The position numbers were made by a program, and so were the translations under genes. Of a stretch of DNA of 64,000 bases, positions 7,865 through 14,677 are shown one piece after another. Origin of the DNA: a virus; the IMG/VR virus record IMGVR_UViG_3300025313_000008, positions 1-64,000 of that record; one strand, given 5' to 3'. Numbering within the stretch: position 1 is the stretch's first letter; each line of letters opens with the position of its first letter. The notes under the pieces were generated by a model. That model had not been told where the DNA came from. It searched no databases and was given only the letters and a program-made list of their open reading frames with translations.

Positions 7865-8017
7865 AGCACTGAATCTGTAGTATTTACACCTTCTACATTG
7901 TCTTAGTTCTCTTTCAATGAATTCCTTCTTACTACCTTTGAAGCTCTTTCTTATGTATAATTGCTCTAGTGTTATTTCCACTATTCCCCCGCAAATTGGG
8001 CATACTCTCGTAATCAT
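7859..8017 (-). CDS. zinc-ribbon micro-protein, 52 aa
   Basis: The frame begins MITRVCPICGG and ends with CRRCKYYRFSAR, a classic two-knuckle zinc ribbon with about 32 residues between the pairs. The ATG is the first in frame. It is isolated between the small terminase and the 58-aa membrane protein. Its role is unknown. Confidence 0.6.
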   Translation of the reverse strand: MITRVCPICGGIVEITLEQLYIRKSFKGSKKEFIERELRQCRRCKYYRFSAR

Positions 8018-8061
8018 GTGTTACACTATAAGAGTATTTGGATAATGTAGTTATGTTATAC

Positions 8062-8073
8062 TAGTATATAAAG
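8062..8073 (+). promoter_or_regulatory. possible plus-strand TATA promoter
   Basis: The plus strand carries TAGTATATAAAGG in a region without plus-strand genes. A transcript from here would cover 8095-8200, which has a long-range complement (ATAGTGA at 8079 with TCACTAT at 8177, and ATTCC with GGAAT inside). The 5' arm of that stem lies before the expected start site, so an RNA gene is uncertain. Confidence 0.25.
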
Positions 8074-8232
8074 GATGTATAGTGAATCCATTCCTCTCAT
8101 TGGGATAAATCCTTTGCCAACTCTTTCGAAGTAGTGTCTTTCGATTCACAGTTGAAGTAAGAGTCTATGGAATTACTCACTATCGTTTATTATTATGCAT
8201 GTTCTCTATTATAAACTTTGTTATGATGTTAT

Positions 8233-8260
8233 ATCTGGAAAATACCCCGTTTTTCCAGAT
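8233..8260. repeat. perfect 10-bp inverted repeat
   Basis: ATCTGGAAAA and TTTTCCAGAT are separated by 8 bases (taccccgt). There is no coding sequence here. It lies between the zinc-ribbon gene at 7859 and a tandem repeat at 8269, and could be an operator, a packaging or origin element, or a hairpin. Confidence 0.6.
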
Positions 8261-8268
8261 TTAAGTTC

Positions 8269-8310
8269 ATTATGGTAAAAAACTATAATATTATGGTAAA
8301 TTACTATAAT
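8269..8310. repeat. two 21-bp tandem repeats
   Basis: Two adjacent head-to-tail copies of a 21-bp unit (ATTATGGTAAA-NN-ACTATAAT) lie exactly 21 bp apart and differ at only two positions. Two helical turns of spacing is typical of operators or iterons bound by a dimeric protein. It sits next to the inverted repeat at 8233 in the longest non-coding region of the left half. Confidence 0.6.
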
Positions 8311-8311
8311 A

Positions 8312-8330
8312 GAAAAAAAGAAAAAAAGGC
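8312..8330 (-). terminator. T-rich terminator after the 58-aa membrane protein
   Basis: Directly after the stop codon the minus strand reads GCCTTTTTTTCTTTTTTTC, a double T-tract as used by archaeal RNA polymerase for termination. Confidence 0.6.
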
Positions 8331-8507
8331 TTAGCCGAATATACGTTTACCTAGTGTAAAGCCAAGTCCTACTAATTGTGCTCCAATGAGTACAAACAAT
8401 GTATTAGCATCGCCTATTACTCCTGTAGCAGTTCCAATTACTCCTAACAAGGTTGTTGAACCTATTAGGGCTAATGGTACGTTGTCATTTGTTCCGTTTG
8501 TTGCCAT
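8331..8507 (-). CDS. small hydrophobic membrane protein, 58 aa
   Basis: The frame encodes two hydrophobic segments (about residues 11-30 and 36-52) with Gly/Ala-rich helices and a short basic end (GKRIFG). It is followed at once by a T-rich terminator, so it appears to be the last gene of its transcript. It resembles the 67-aa protein at 17868-18071 in size and style. A membrane or virion role is possible; the function is unknown. Confidence 0.6.
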   Translation of the reverse strand: MATNGTNDNVPLALIGSTTLLGVIGTATGVIGDANTLFVLIGAQLVGLGFTLGKRIFG

Positions 8508-8535
8508 TGTGAGTGTGTGTAATAGGAAGGGTAAT

Positions 8536-8769
8536 TTAAAGCTTTCTTATCACTGGTCTATGTAAAGCGTCATTTGCTATGTGTGTGTGCTTCAATACGC
8601 TAGCTTGGGCTTCTGTTTCTGTTTGCCATGATTTTCCACAATGATGAATACACCTATCATTTTTGTTATTATGACAATGAATAGCACAACCGCTTAGAAA
8701 ATTAGAACAGTCTTTTTTATCTTCAAAGTGCCTACAACTTACTTCATAATTCTTTTCTGCCATTAACAT
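8536..8769 (-). CDS. Cys/His-rich hypothetical protein, 77 aa
   Basis: Eight Cys and about ten His lie within 77 residues (CRHFEDKKDC, CAIHCHNNKNDRC, HHCGKSW). A metal-binding fold held by these residues is likely. A second ATG at 8763 is also a possible start. It lies just downstream of the SF2 helicase gene. The function is unknown. Confidence 0.55.
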   Translation of the reverse strand: MLMAEKNYEVSCRHFEDKKDCSNFLSGCAIHCHNNKNDRCIHHCGKSWQTETEAQASVLKHTHIANDALHRPVIRKL

Positions 8770-8793
8770 GGTTGGTTTTTACTATAATATAAA

Positions 8794-9954
8794 CTATTTT
8801 ACTGCTTCTTTAATCTTCTGAAATAATCCTTCTTCATGTGTTCCTTTAGCATAAACAACATATATCTTTGATAAAGTCTTACCTTCTGCCTTTCTTACCA
8901 CACGCCCGATACGTTGAACTATTGTGGTTTCATTCTTATTACTGGCGACTATGATTCCATGTCGTATATTTGGAACATCATAACCTAAATCAAGTGTATG
9001 AACTGTACCTATTACATGAAATGTTTTACCAAAGTTTTCAAGTATTTCTTTTCTCTTTTTCTTTCCCGTTTTTGCTGTAATGAATTCAAAACAATCACCC
9101 ATTATAGATTTCAATAATTCTAATGTTTGTATTCGCTCACAAAATACTATTGTTTGCTCATTGTTGAAGCTTTTTACCAATTCATATACTTTGTTTGCTT
9201 TTTCATGATTGTATTCCATAAGAAGCTTTCTTGCTTGAACTGCTTTGAACCACATTCCTGCCTCTCTTACACGTCCAAGCATTCTTTGTATATCTCGTGG
9301 ATTTGAAGTACCCATTGCATCGCTTAAATTCTTAATTGTGTTGCTGTATTGCGTATAAGCAATTTGACTTTCAGGTGAAAGACTAATGCTGTGATCTTCA
9401 ACTACAACTGGTGAAAGATAATCATTGCTAATAGCATCATTTAAATCTATTTCGCCTAAAACTGGACATGTTCGTAGAATTGTGCCAAATCTTTCATAGT
9501 TGAATTTATCCAAAGTAGCGGTTAAACATAACATATGTAAACCTTGATCATCAGCAATCTTCATTATTTCGCTAAATTTCTCAGCATAATCAGAAGCCAG
9601 ATGAACTTCATCGAAAACAATAAAGTCAAACTCATTGATAAGATGTAATTCATTGCTAATACTTTGATAAGTTGAAACGATTATTGATTGTTCTAGTTCT
9701 TTTTCAAGTGAATAATACGAACCAGCGACTAAACCATAGCCCTTTATTCGTTCAGTAGTTTGCTCTACCAATGTTATTCTAGGAGCAAGAAACAGTATTT
9801 TGGTTTCTTTTCGTTCTTGTAGGTATTGTTCCATGATTCCTATTGCTATTTCAGTTTTACCAGTTCCTGTTGCAAATAAGAAGGTTCCCCTTTTATTAGC
9901 ATTAAAGAATTTGTCTTTTGCATCAGTTTGATAGTCACGAAGGTTTACACTCAT
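8794..9954 (-). CDS. superfamily 2 DNA/RNA helicase
   Basis: The 386-residue protein has the helicase motifs in order: Q-motif-like LRDYQTDA, motif I ATGTGKTE near residue 29, motif Ia LAPRITLV, motif II DEVH near residue 117, motif III LTATL, then domain 2 with TIVFCER, GTVHTLDLGYDVPN and the arginine-finger motif QRIGRVVRK. The size and motifs fit UvsW/RadD-like helicases used in phage recombination and repair. The next gene downstream of its promoter, a SWIM zinc protein, precedes it with an overlapping stop/start, so the two may act together. Confidence 0.88.
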   Translation of the reverse strand: MSVNLRDYQTDAKDKFFNANKRGTFLFATGTGKTEIAIGIMEQYLQERKETKILFLAPRITLVEQTTERIKGYGLVAGSYYSLEKELEQSIIVSTYQSISNELHLINEFDFIVFDEVHLASDYAEKFSEIMKIADDQGLHMLCLTATLDKFNYERFGTILRTCPVLGEIDLNDAISNDYLSPVVVEDHSISLSPESQIAYTQYSNTIKNLSDAMGTSNPRDIQRMLGRVREAGMWFKAVQARKLLMEYNHEKANKVYELVKSFNNEQTIVFCERIQTLELLKSIMGDCFEFITAKTGKKKRKEILENFGKTFHVIGTVHTLDLGYDVPNIRHGIIVASNKNETTIVQRIGRVVRKAEGKTLSKIYVVYAKGTHEEGLFQKIKEAVK

Positions 9955-10199
9955 TTGTTTTTCGCCTCATAAAGTCTTATTGCTTCACAATGTTTACAAT
10001 CCTTACTCTTAGAAAACTTCCAACCAACACATTTACAATAAAGATCAAAACTATATTTCGATTGATCTGCTCGTTCAACTTCATATGAATTATCCCCTTT
10101 AGTTGAACTTACCAACCAATGATTTGAATCTAATTCTTGAATTAAATCTTTTTCAACTAAATCTTGTGCTTGTTTCGTTTGACTTTCGCTTAATGTCAT
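9951..10199 (-). CDS. SWIM-type zinc-finger protein, 82 aa
   Basis: The C-terminal half reads SFDLYCKCVGW, then CKHCEAIRLYE, the CxCx(n)CxH signature of SWIM domains. SWIM domains often accompany SWI2/SNF2 or other SF2 helicases, and the next gene of the operon is an SF2 helicase. The stop overlaps the helicase start by 4 bases. It is probably a DNA-binding partner of the helicase. A TATA box with the shared ACAAAC motif lies just upstream. Confidence 0.75.
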   Translation of the reverse strand: MTLSESQTKQAQDLVEKDLIQELDSNHWLVSSTKGDNSYEVERADQSKYSFDLYCKCVGWKFSKSKDCKHCEAIRLYEAKNK

Positions 10200-10218
10200 A
10201 CTATACCTTACCCCGTAG

Positions 10219-10242
10219 CGTATATAAACCCTTGTTTGTGTA
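10219..10242 (-). promoter_or_regulatory. class A promoter (ACAAAC...TTTATATAC)
   Basis: On the minus strand ACACAAACAAGGGTTTATATAC places a TATA box about 26 bases before the ATG at 10199. The same ACAAAC-TTTATAtAC element precedes the genes at 19554, 37559, 42158 and 57427, and a close variant precedes 57517. Confidence 0.6.
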
Positions 10243-10254
10243 AATTAACAACAA

Positions 10255-10851
10255 TCACCATATTTCTCTTAATGTATATAAATAAATATATTTTCCTTTA
10301 GTAGTTTCATATTTGGCTTCTCCATTTTTTAATGCTTTTTTTAATCTAATGGCATATGGCTTTAGTTTTCCATTGTAATATGATCTTATAGCTTTGTCAT
10401 GATATCTTCTTCCATTCCACATTATAACTCGGCTTTTTGCAGTTGTTCCTAAATTCTTAAAATGTGTTGCTTTGTAGATAGTGCCTTGATGATTAAATTC
10501 TGGATCTGCATATGATACAACTTTCTTTATGCCTGTATTATTCTTGAGCCATCTTAAACATTTGCCTATGAAGAATGATTCTGTGTTTTTAGGCGTATCA
10601 TCTATACAACAAAGTCTCCGTAGCTCAATAAGGTCTTCTTTCTTATTCACATACTTTTTCCAAGTATTAGCCATAGCTAACCAACCAAATACCATAGCTC
10701 CTATTAAATTACCATTACATTCTAACTTGAAACAATAAGTTGAAATTACACCGTTTATGTTTTTTGAATAATGCCATTTTTCTACAAAGTCCCGTATTTC
10801 ATTACGTTCACAAGGCGACACTACCATATTGCTAATACTTATTTTACTCAT
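10255..10851 (-). CDS. Mom-like DNA modification protein (GNAT fold)
   Basis: The 198-residue protein matches the phage Mu Mom family as I know it: ELRRLCCIDDTPKN, FFIGKCLRWL, VVSYADPEFNHQGTIYKATH, and a basic C-terminal region ending in GKYIYLYTLREIW. Mom proteins modify adenine in viral DNA so that host restriction enzymes cannot cut. The protein is likely cytoplasmic and acts on viral DNA before packaging. It is preceded by a 53-aa Cys-rich gene. Alone it is persuasive, but the exact chemistry cannot be read from sequence. Confidence 0.75.
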   Translation of the reverse strand: MSKISISNMVVSPCERNEIRDFVEKWHYSKNINGVISTYCFKLECNGNLIGAMVFGWLAMANTWKKYVNKKEDLIELRRLCCIDDTPKNTESFFIGKCLRWLKNNTGIKKVVSYADPEFNHQGTIYKATHFKNLGTTAKSRVIMWNGRRYHDKAIRSYYNGKLKPYAIRLKKALKNGEAKYETTKGKYIYLYTLREIW

Positions 10852-11005
10852 GTAATTTCCTATCTAATTCAAAACATTCACATGGTTCATTGATAATGTC
10901 AAATGAACAATCTTCTTGAACGCCTTTTATTTGTATTGTGTGTTGTGGCATGATTCTCATACAATCCTTATGTCTTTCTTTTATACAAAACCAACATTTA
11001 GTCAT
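10844..11005 (-). CDS. Cys-rich small protein, 53 aa
   Basis: The frame starts MTKCWFCIKERHKDC and ends DIINEPCECFELDRKLHE, giving a CxxC-x4-H-x2-C group plus two further Cys groups. Its stop lies just inside the start of the Mom-like gene. It might be a partner of the Mom-like protein, but no family is recognised. Confidence 0.5.
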   Translation of the reverse strand: MTKCWFCIKERHKDCMRIMPQHTIQIKGVQEDCSFDIINEPCECFELDRKLHE

Positions 11006-11067
11006 TTGGAACTATCACCCAATACGATGTACCATATCTACTAATTCTCTTATATTTCCATGGAAAT

Positions 11068-11313
11068 TTAAACTCCAATTATATATCCACCTTTCTTTAA
11101 TGTAATGTTTAAACCCAATGCTACTTTTTCTGATGCTATCAATTCATTGCCATTCTTATGAGCCCATCTTACTATCCATTCTTCTGAATTGAGATCATCT
11201 GTTAATATCAATATTTCGTCATTATTTTCCATTTTACGCATTTCTATTTCTATTTTAAATAAGTTCTCCGGCACAAAAAGTCCACGCAGATCTAGTTTTG
11301 TTTGTTCACTCAT
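11068..11313 (-). CDS. TusA/SirA-like protein lacking the catalytic cysteine, 81 aa
   Basis: The start at 11313 makes an ATGA overlap with the ParB-like gene. The sequence follows the TusA pattern: LDLRGLFVPENLFKIE where TusA has DLRGLxCPxP, then MENNDEILILTDDLNSEEWI (GD...V..DDP.A..DI), WAHKNGNEL, and a final LNITLKKGG strand. The Cys that carries persulfide in TusA is replaced by Val (FVPEN for xCPxP). The fold is therefore probably kept while sulfur transfer is lost. It may be a decoy or structural adaptor, or the host-like fold was recruited for binding. Confidence 0.65.
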   Translation of the reverse strand: MSEQTKLDLRGLFVPENLFKIEIEMRKMENNDEILILTDDLNSEEWIVRWAHKNGNELIASEKVALGLNITLKKGGYIIGV

Positions 11314-11954
11314 GCTACTTTCCACTCTTTTTTCTTTGATATTTGTTGACAATGGGGGCATATTAACTTTGTTTCATTTTTAATGTAGCTTTTACGGAGT
11401 ATTCTTGAATAACTAAGGTTTTTCAAATCTGTATAGGCTTTCTCTATACTTAGTTTTCCATTTCTTACTTTGCCTTGTATTTCATTATTAGCATGTTCCA
11501 TTATGTATACCGACTTTGATACTGTTAAACCATTTACTCCTATTGTTTTTCCTATTATATCACCTACATTTCCTCTTTTTATACCGTCGTAATCTTCACC
11601 GCCATAATGTCTTTTTCGTGCAAGTTCTTTTTCTATAACATACATTTGATACATTAACTCTACGCGTTGAAATGCATTTAAATGTCTTCTTCTTACATTG
11701 CAATTTATTACATATCTTTTTTCTTCTTCTTTTGTTGCAAATTCTTGTATTCTATATTTTACTTCTATTCCCAATTCTTGACAAATTTCATATCTTGTAT
11801 ATCCATCTAGTATGAATCCATCTCTATTGATTACAATCGGATCATGTTGTCCATGTAGCATTATATCTTCTTTTAATGCCATACGTTCTTCTTTTGTAGG
11901 TCTTGGAACCAAGACTAAATATTCTTCTTTTACTTTAATTATTATTTTTACCAT
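11310..11954 (-). CDS. ParB-like nuclease/partition domain protein, 214 aa
   Basis: Residues about 10-110 match the ParB N-terminal pattern: RPTKEERMALKEDIMLHGQH, DPIVINRDGFILDGYTRYEIC, and VINCNVRRRHLNAFQRVEL. A helix-turn-helix follows (IGKTIGVNGLTVSKSVYIME). The C-terminus has a single CPHC knuckle. Such proteins bind DNA in plasmid/phage partition or serve as transcriptional regulators. No ParA lies nearby, so a regulatory role is as likely as partition. Confidence 0.75.
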   Translation of the reverse strand: MVKIIIKVKEEYLVLVPRPTKEERMALKEDIMLHGQHDPIVINRDGFILDGYTRYEICQELGIEVKYRIQEFATKEEEKRYVINCNVRRRHLNAFQRVELMYQMYVIEKELARKRHYGGEDYDGIKRGNVGDIIGKTIGVNGLTVSKSVYIMEHANNEIQGKVRNGKLSIEKAYTDLKNLSYSRILRKSYIKNETKLICPHCQQISKKKEWKVA

Positions 11955-12210
11955 TTCCCTTTAACCTCTTTCTAATCATTGAGTATAATATAAACGATAC
12001 TTGAATAATTGATACTGTTTCAACTAAATCAACACCATAAAGAAGCCAATCTAATACAGGATTAACTCTAGAAACATGACCCCATTGTAAGTAAAGATCA
12101 AGATTCCATATCATATGAGGTATTTGAATTATCTGAATTATTGCAATAATGATTACTGAACCAAGTATCTTATTTTCGTACCAGTTCCAGAATCTAGTCC
12201 AACCGTTCAA
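11935..12210 (-). CDS. membrane protein with two or three TM segments, 91 aa
   Basis: Hydrophobic segments lie at about residues 16-36 and 57-78, with a possible short one between. The C-terminus is basic (RKRLKGNGKNNN). A TTG start overlaps the end of the upstream gene. The function is unknown. Confidence 0.5.
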   Translation of the reverse strand: MNGWTRFWNWYENKILGSVIIIAIIQIIQIPHMIWNLDLYLQWGHVSRVNPVLDWLLYGVDLVETVSIIQVSFILYSMIRKRLKGNGKNNN

Positions 12211-12658
12211 CCCAAACCTTGTCCAGTGGATCTTTCCACCACATATTTTGTTTTGTAAAGTCTGTAATTAATTTGTTATTCTTGTATAATTTCATACTTG
12301 CACCACTCATTTTATGTATTTCTGCACTTACCTTATCTGTACCATTTAATACATTCTTTCCTACAATCATTAAAACAATAACAACTTCATCGTCATATCC
12401 ACGCCATCCACATGATAAATATAATTGAATTTCATTTTCCTCTTCGCCCGGATTTGGACTAGTAGCATCCTTATAGACTTCACAATATTTGTATGGAAAT
12501 ATTTCAGAATTCCAATCAGGTGGAAGAGTCACTACTTTTCCTTTATAAAGTTCAACTAGTTTCCATCCATCAAGATGTTTTTTTATTCTTGGATCTATCT
12601 TATCCAAGTCTGCTTGTGTAAATTTCTCTTTAAATATAGAGAATGTTTGTTTAGTCAT
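12194..12658 (-). CDS. hypothetical protein, 154 aa
   Basis: A soluble mixed alpha/beta protein with an acidic middle section (ATSPNPGEEENEIQLYLSCG) and a Trp-rich C-terminus (MWWKDPLDKVWVERLD). It overlaps the zinc micro-gene upstream as ATGA. No family is recognised. Confidence 0.55.
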   Translation of the reverse strand: MTKQTFSIFKEKFTQADLDKIDPRIKKHLDGWKLVELYKGKVVTLPPDWNSEIFPYKYCEVYKDATSPNPGEEENEIQLYLSCGWRGYDDEVVIVLMIVGKNVLNGTDKVSAEIHKMSGASMKLYKNNKLITDFTKQNMWWKDPLDKVWVERLD

Positions 12659-12746
12659 CTTTTTCTACTTTCATTTGACAATGGAGACATATATTCTTAT
12701 AGGTAATAGTTGTTTCTTTTCCACATTCAGCACAATACTTAGTCAA
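12651..12746 (-). CDS. zinc-ribbon micro-protein, 31 aa
   Basis: A TTG-started frame carries CAECG and CLHC about 16 residues apart, the minimal zinc-ribbon layout. The stop overlaps the next start. The function is unknown. Confidence 0.5.
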   Translation of the reverse strand: MTKYCAECGKETTITYKNICLHCQMKVEKDD

Positions 12747-12752
12747 AGCTAA

Positions 12753-12875
12753 TCATCTTTTTTCCATTTTTTGAAAGTCTATTCTACATTGAGGATGTGT
12801 GTAATGAAGAGGTAGGCATGGTTCGTTACATACGAAGCAAATACCACCGCCTTTAGGAAGTTCATTAGTCATCAT
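12753..12875 (-). CDS. Cys/His micro-protein, 40 aa
   Basis: The frame begins MMTNELPKGGGICFVC and continues with C, H, H and C, fitting one zinc site. It overlaps the previous gene's stop as ATGATG. The function is unknown. Confidence 0.5.
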   Translation of the reverse strand: MMTNELPKGGGICFVCNEPCLPLHYTHPQCRIDFQKMEKR

Positions 12876-12985
12876 TGATCTCCACCAACTCTATAATTCA
12901 TTCTACGTTTGTGACATTTACACTCACAACTAACTGGCTTATGACAAAGACCGTGTATGTCATTATTACAATTTTCTGTAATCAT
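12872..12985 (-). CDS. Cys/His micro-protein, 37 aa
   Basis: Residues 6-25 contain CNNDIHGLCHK and CECKCHK, up to five Cys and three His in a short span. It heads a run of three overlapping micro-genes. The function is unknown. Confidence 0.5.
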   Translation of the reverse strand: MITENCNNDIHGLCHKPVSCECKCHKRRMNYRVGGDQ

Positions 12986-13040
12986 AAAAGTGTATAACAC
13001 TAATAGCATTTAAACATTAATATTTGAAAAAGATTTATAT

Positions 13041-13175
13041 TTACCAAGTTGATTCGGGATTATTAGAACATCCTTTATCAGAACAAGTCAAATGAGCACC
13101 ACAATTTCCACAAAACAAATGACAAGTTTGCATATTCCACATTTTTTTACCACATTGTGGACATTTCTCAGCCAA
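13041..13175 (-). CDS. zinc micro-protein, 44 aa
   Basis: A TTG start overlaps the upstream stop. The product has CPQCGKK, CHLFCGNCG and CSDKGC, seven Cys and two His, enough for two zinc sites in a ribbon/AN1-like layout. It ends just before a TATA-containing gap. The function is unknown. Confidence 0.55.
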   Translation of the reverse strand: MAEKCPQCGKKMWNMQTCHLFCGNCGAHLTCSDKGCSNNPESTW

Positions 13176-13449
13176 AGTGACCAAACCTATTTCTTCCTTC
13201 AATATCTTCTTCTTTCTCAGACATTTTTATTATTTGTGATAACATTGCCCTTCCTGCTAAATATTGCTTCCATGATTGAAGTGTTTCTAAACATTCACAA
13301 TCTGGACATTTGATTTTTTGTGTTTTTATCCATTCATCAACCAAACTGCCTTTTTTTATTCCTAATATTTTAACCGCGTCACAATTAGTACAACCTACTC
13401 TAGCTTCATAAACCGTGGGATCTGTATTCTTTTCGTGATTAAGTATCAT
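13168..13449 (-). CDS. zinc-ribbon protein, 93 aa
   Basis: CTNC near residue 20 and CPDCEC near residue 48 define a zinc ribbon. The remainder is helical and charged. It is directly coupled to the HicB-like gene (stop touches start), so it could be a partner or regulator of it. The function is unknown. Confidence 0.55.
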   Translation of the reverse strand: MILNHEKNTDPTVYEARVGCTNCDAVKILGIKKGSLVDEWIKTQKIKCPDCECLETLQSWKQYLAGRAMLSQIIKMSEKEEDIEGRNRFGHFG

Positions 13450-13673
13450 TATCTCTCTAACATTAAAGAATGAACTTCTAGTATATTAGTCCTTAATTCG
13501 TCCCAATTTCTGCCTTGTGTTACTGCATGTAATTCTGGACATTGGGCGATCATAAATCCATCTTCACCATGACTTATTTCATACATATATGTATCCATTT
13601 CCATTATATTTTCTGTTTCATTGTATTTTGCCGTACCCTTGGAAATGTAATAATACTCAGGAATTTTCTCCAT
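13449..13673 (-). CDS. HicB-like protein without HicA, 74 aa
   Basis: The C-terminal 45 residues follow the HicB RNase-H-like pattern: YEISHGEDGFMIAQCPELHA, then TQGRNWDELRTNILEVHSLM. HicB is the antitoxin of HicAB. No HicA-like partner with a basic dsRBD is visible on either side. Solitary HicB-fold proteins occur in viruses and may neutralise host HicA or act as regulators. Confidence 0.65.
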   Translation of the reverse strand: MEKIPEYYYISKGTAKYNETENIMEMDTYMYEISHGEDGFMIAQCPELHAVTQGRNWDELRTNILEVHSLMLER

Positions 13674-14007
13674 TTCCTAATACCGATTCTGCTTCTAAAA
13701 GGTTTTTTGCTTCAGTTTTACCATTATCTAAATCTATTACTTCTTTTACATCCATTAATCCTGTATTTTCTTTTTCTTGCTGTTCTTTAATAATGTAACG
13801 TGCAAGTTGTTCTTGAAGTGCTTTTACTTCTCCTTCTAACTTCCTAGATGTTTGCATGGATTTCCCTAATTCCATGTTACTTTTGTATAAACATTTCATA
13901 AGTTCTTTGTGTGAATGTCCCCTGTGTGTTGCTGTGCTTTTACCAAGAACTTTTTGATCCCACCCGCATACGCTGGATTTGATATTGCCGATAATAGAAC
14001 CAGCCAC
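13657..14007 (-). CDS. coiled-coil hypothetical protein, 116 aa
   Basis: The N-terminus is Gly/Lys-rich. Residues 35-85 form a long amphipathic helix (MELGKSMQTSRKLEGEVKAL) likely to make a coiled coil. No enzymatic motif is present. It overlaps the HicB-like gene by 17 bases. Confidence 0.5.
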   Translation of the reverse strand: MAGSIIGNIKSSVCGWDQKVLGKSTATHRGHSHKELMKCLYKSNMELGKSMQTSRKLEGEVKALQEQLARYIIKEQQEKENTGLMDVKEVIDLDNGKTEAKNLLEAESVLGNGENS

Positions 14008-14009
14008 AT

Positions 14010-14237
14010 TTAATCGCCTTTTTTACTTTTCTTTTTCTTTTCAGTTTTAGATAAATGAACCATTGTATCCACAACGCCTATAGTGCTTTTTAAGTCGATT
14101 CTGTGTTGAACCAAATCAACTACATATATTCCTGTTTTATCAACTGAAGCAATTTCTACAACTTCCCCTTCTCGTGGGATATAAGGGAGTCGTTGTTTGT
14201 TTTGTGGTTTTCCATCTATTACAAAAATCACAGCCAT
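14010..14237 (-). CDS. small beta-rich protein with a PREGE motif, 75 aa
   Basis: The segment RLPYIPREGEVVEIASVDK, followed by alternating strands, resembles the PRKGD protein at 816-1106. The C-terminus is a Lys/Ser tail. The TATA box GTTATATACTAG lies about 28 bases before the ATG, predicting a leaderless mRNA. The role is unknown. Confidence 0.6.
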   Translation of the reverse strand: MAVIFVIDGKPQNKQRLPYIPREGEVVEIASVDKTGIYVVDLVQHRIDLKSTIGVVDTMVHLSKTEKKKKSKKGD

Positions 14238-14270
14238 ATAAACCCTTAAACGTTCCTAGTATATAACTAA

Positions 14271-14399
14271 TTAGTTAAATGTAGAATCTATTGCATGATC
14301 AAAACATACATAATGAAATAAGCCACCTAAACCAACTCTATGAGTTGCTTTTTCATTGCAAAGTCTATTACAACACTTTATCTTTGATTTTTTCTTCAT
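14271..14399 (-). CDS. Cys/His micro-protein, 42 aa
   Basis: The frame encodes KCCNRLCNEKATHRVG, then HYVCFDHAID, a C-x3-C...H...C-x2-H arrangement like a single zinc finger. It lies 2 bases after the upstream gene's stop. The function is unknown. Confidence 0.5.
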   Translation of the reverse strand: MKKKSKIKCCNRLCNEKATHRVGLGGLFHYVCFDHAIDSTFN

Positions 14400-14401
14400 T
14401 T

Positions 14402-14677
14402 TTATCTACCATTATTACAATTTGGGTGTCTAGTTATGTGTTCATCGCAGTAATATTCGATGCATTCGTTACAGACATTTATTGCTCCTCGATTCCATTC
14501 TTTTTCACAAACTTTACAATAGACTTCTTTGATATGGTGTCTTGCACCTAATACATCATCTCTTGTTAGTTCTTCGGCTTTCTTTAATTGTCGTTTTTTA
14601 GTTAAATCTTCTCCTTTAAATCTTGGTTTGATGTTCCATTCATCTATTTCCCAATCTCGCCAGTCTTCACTACCCAT
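14402..14677 (-). CDS. B-box/RING-like zinc protein, 91 aa
   Basis: The ATG at 14677 overlaps the phosphatase stop (TAATG) and is preferred to one 33 bases upstream. The C-terminal half contains CKVCEKEW, CNECIEYYC, DEHITRHPNC: a cross-brace-type C2-C2-C-H-H-C pattern. Such domains bind proteins or nucleic acids. Translational coupling to the phosphatase suggests joint use. Confidence 0.6.
   Translation of the reverse strand: MGSEDWRDWEIDEWNIKPRFKGEDLTKKRQLKKAEELTRDDVLGARHHIKEVYCKVCEKEWNRGAINVCNECIEYYCDEHITRHPNCNNGR

Noticed and set aside
8079-8183. Plus-strand structured RNA
   Set aside because: Its closing stem starts upstream of the predicted transcription start and internal pairing is weak, so only a possible promoter is listed.
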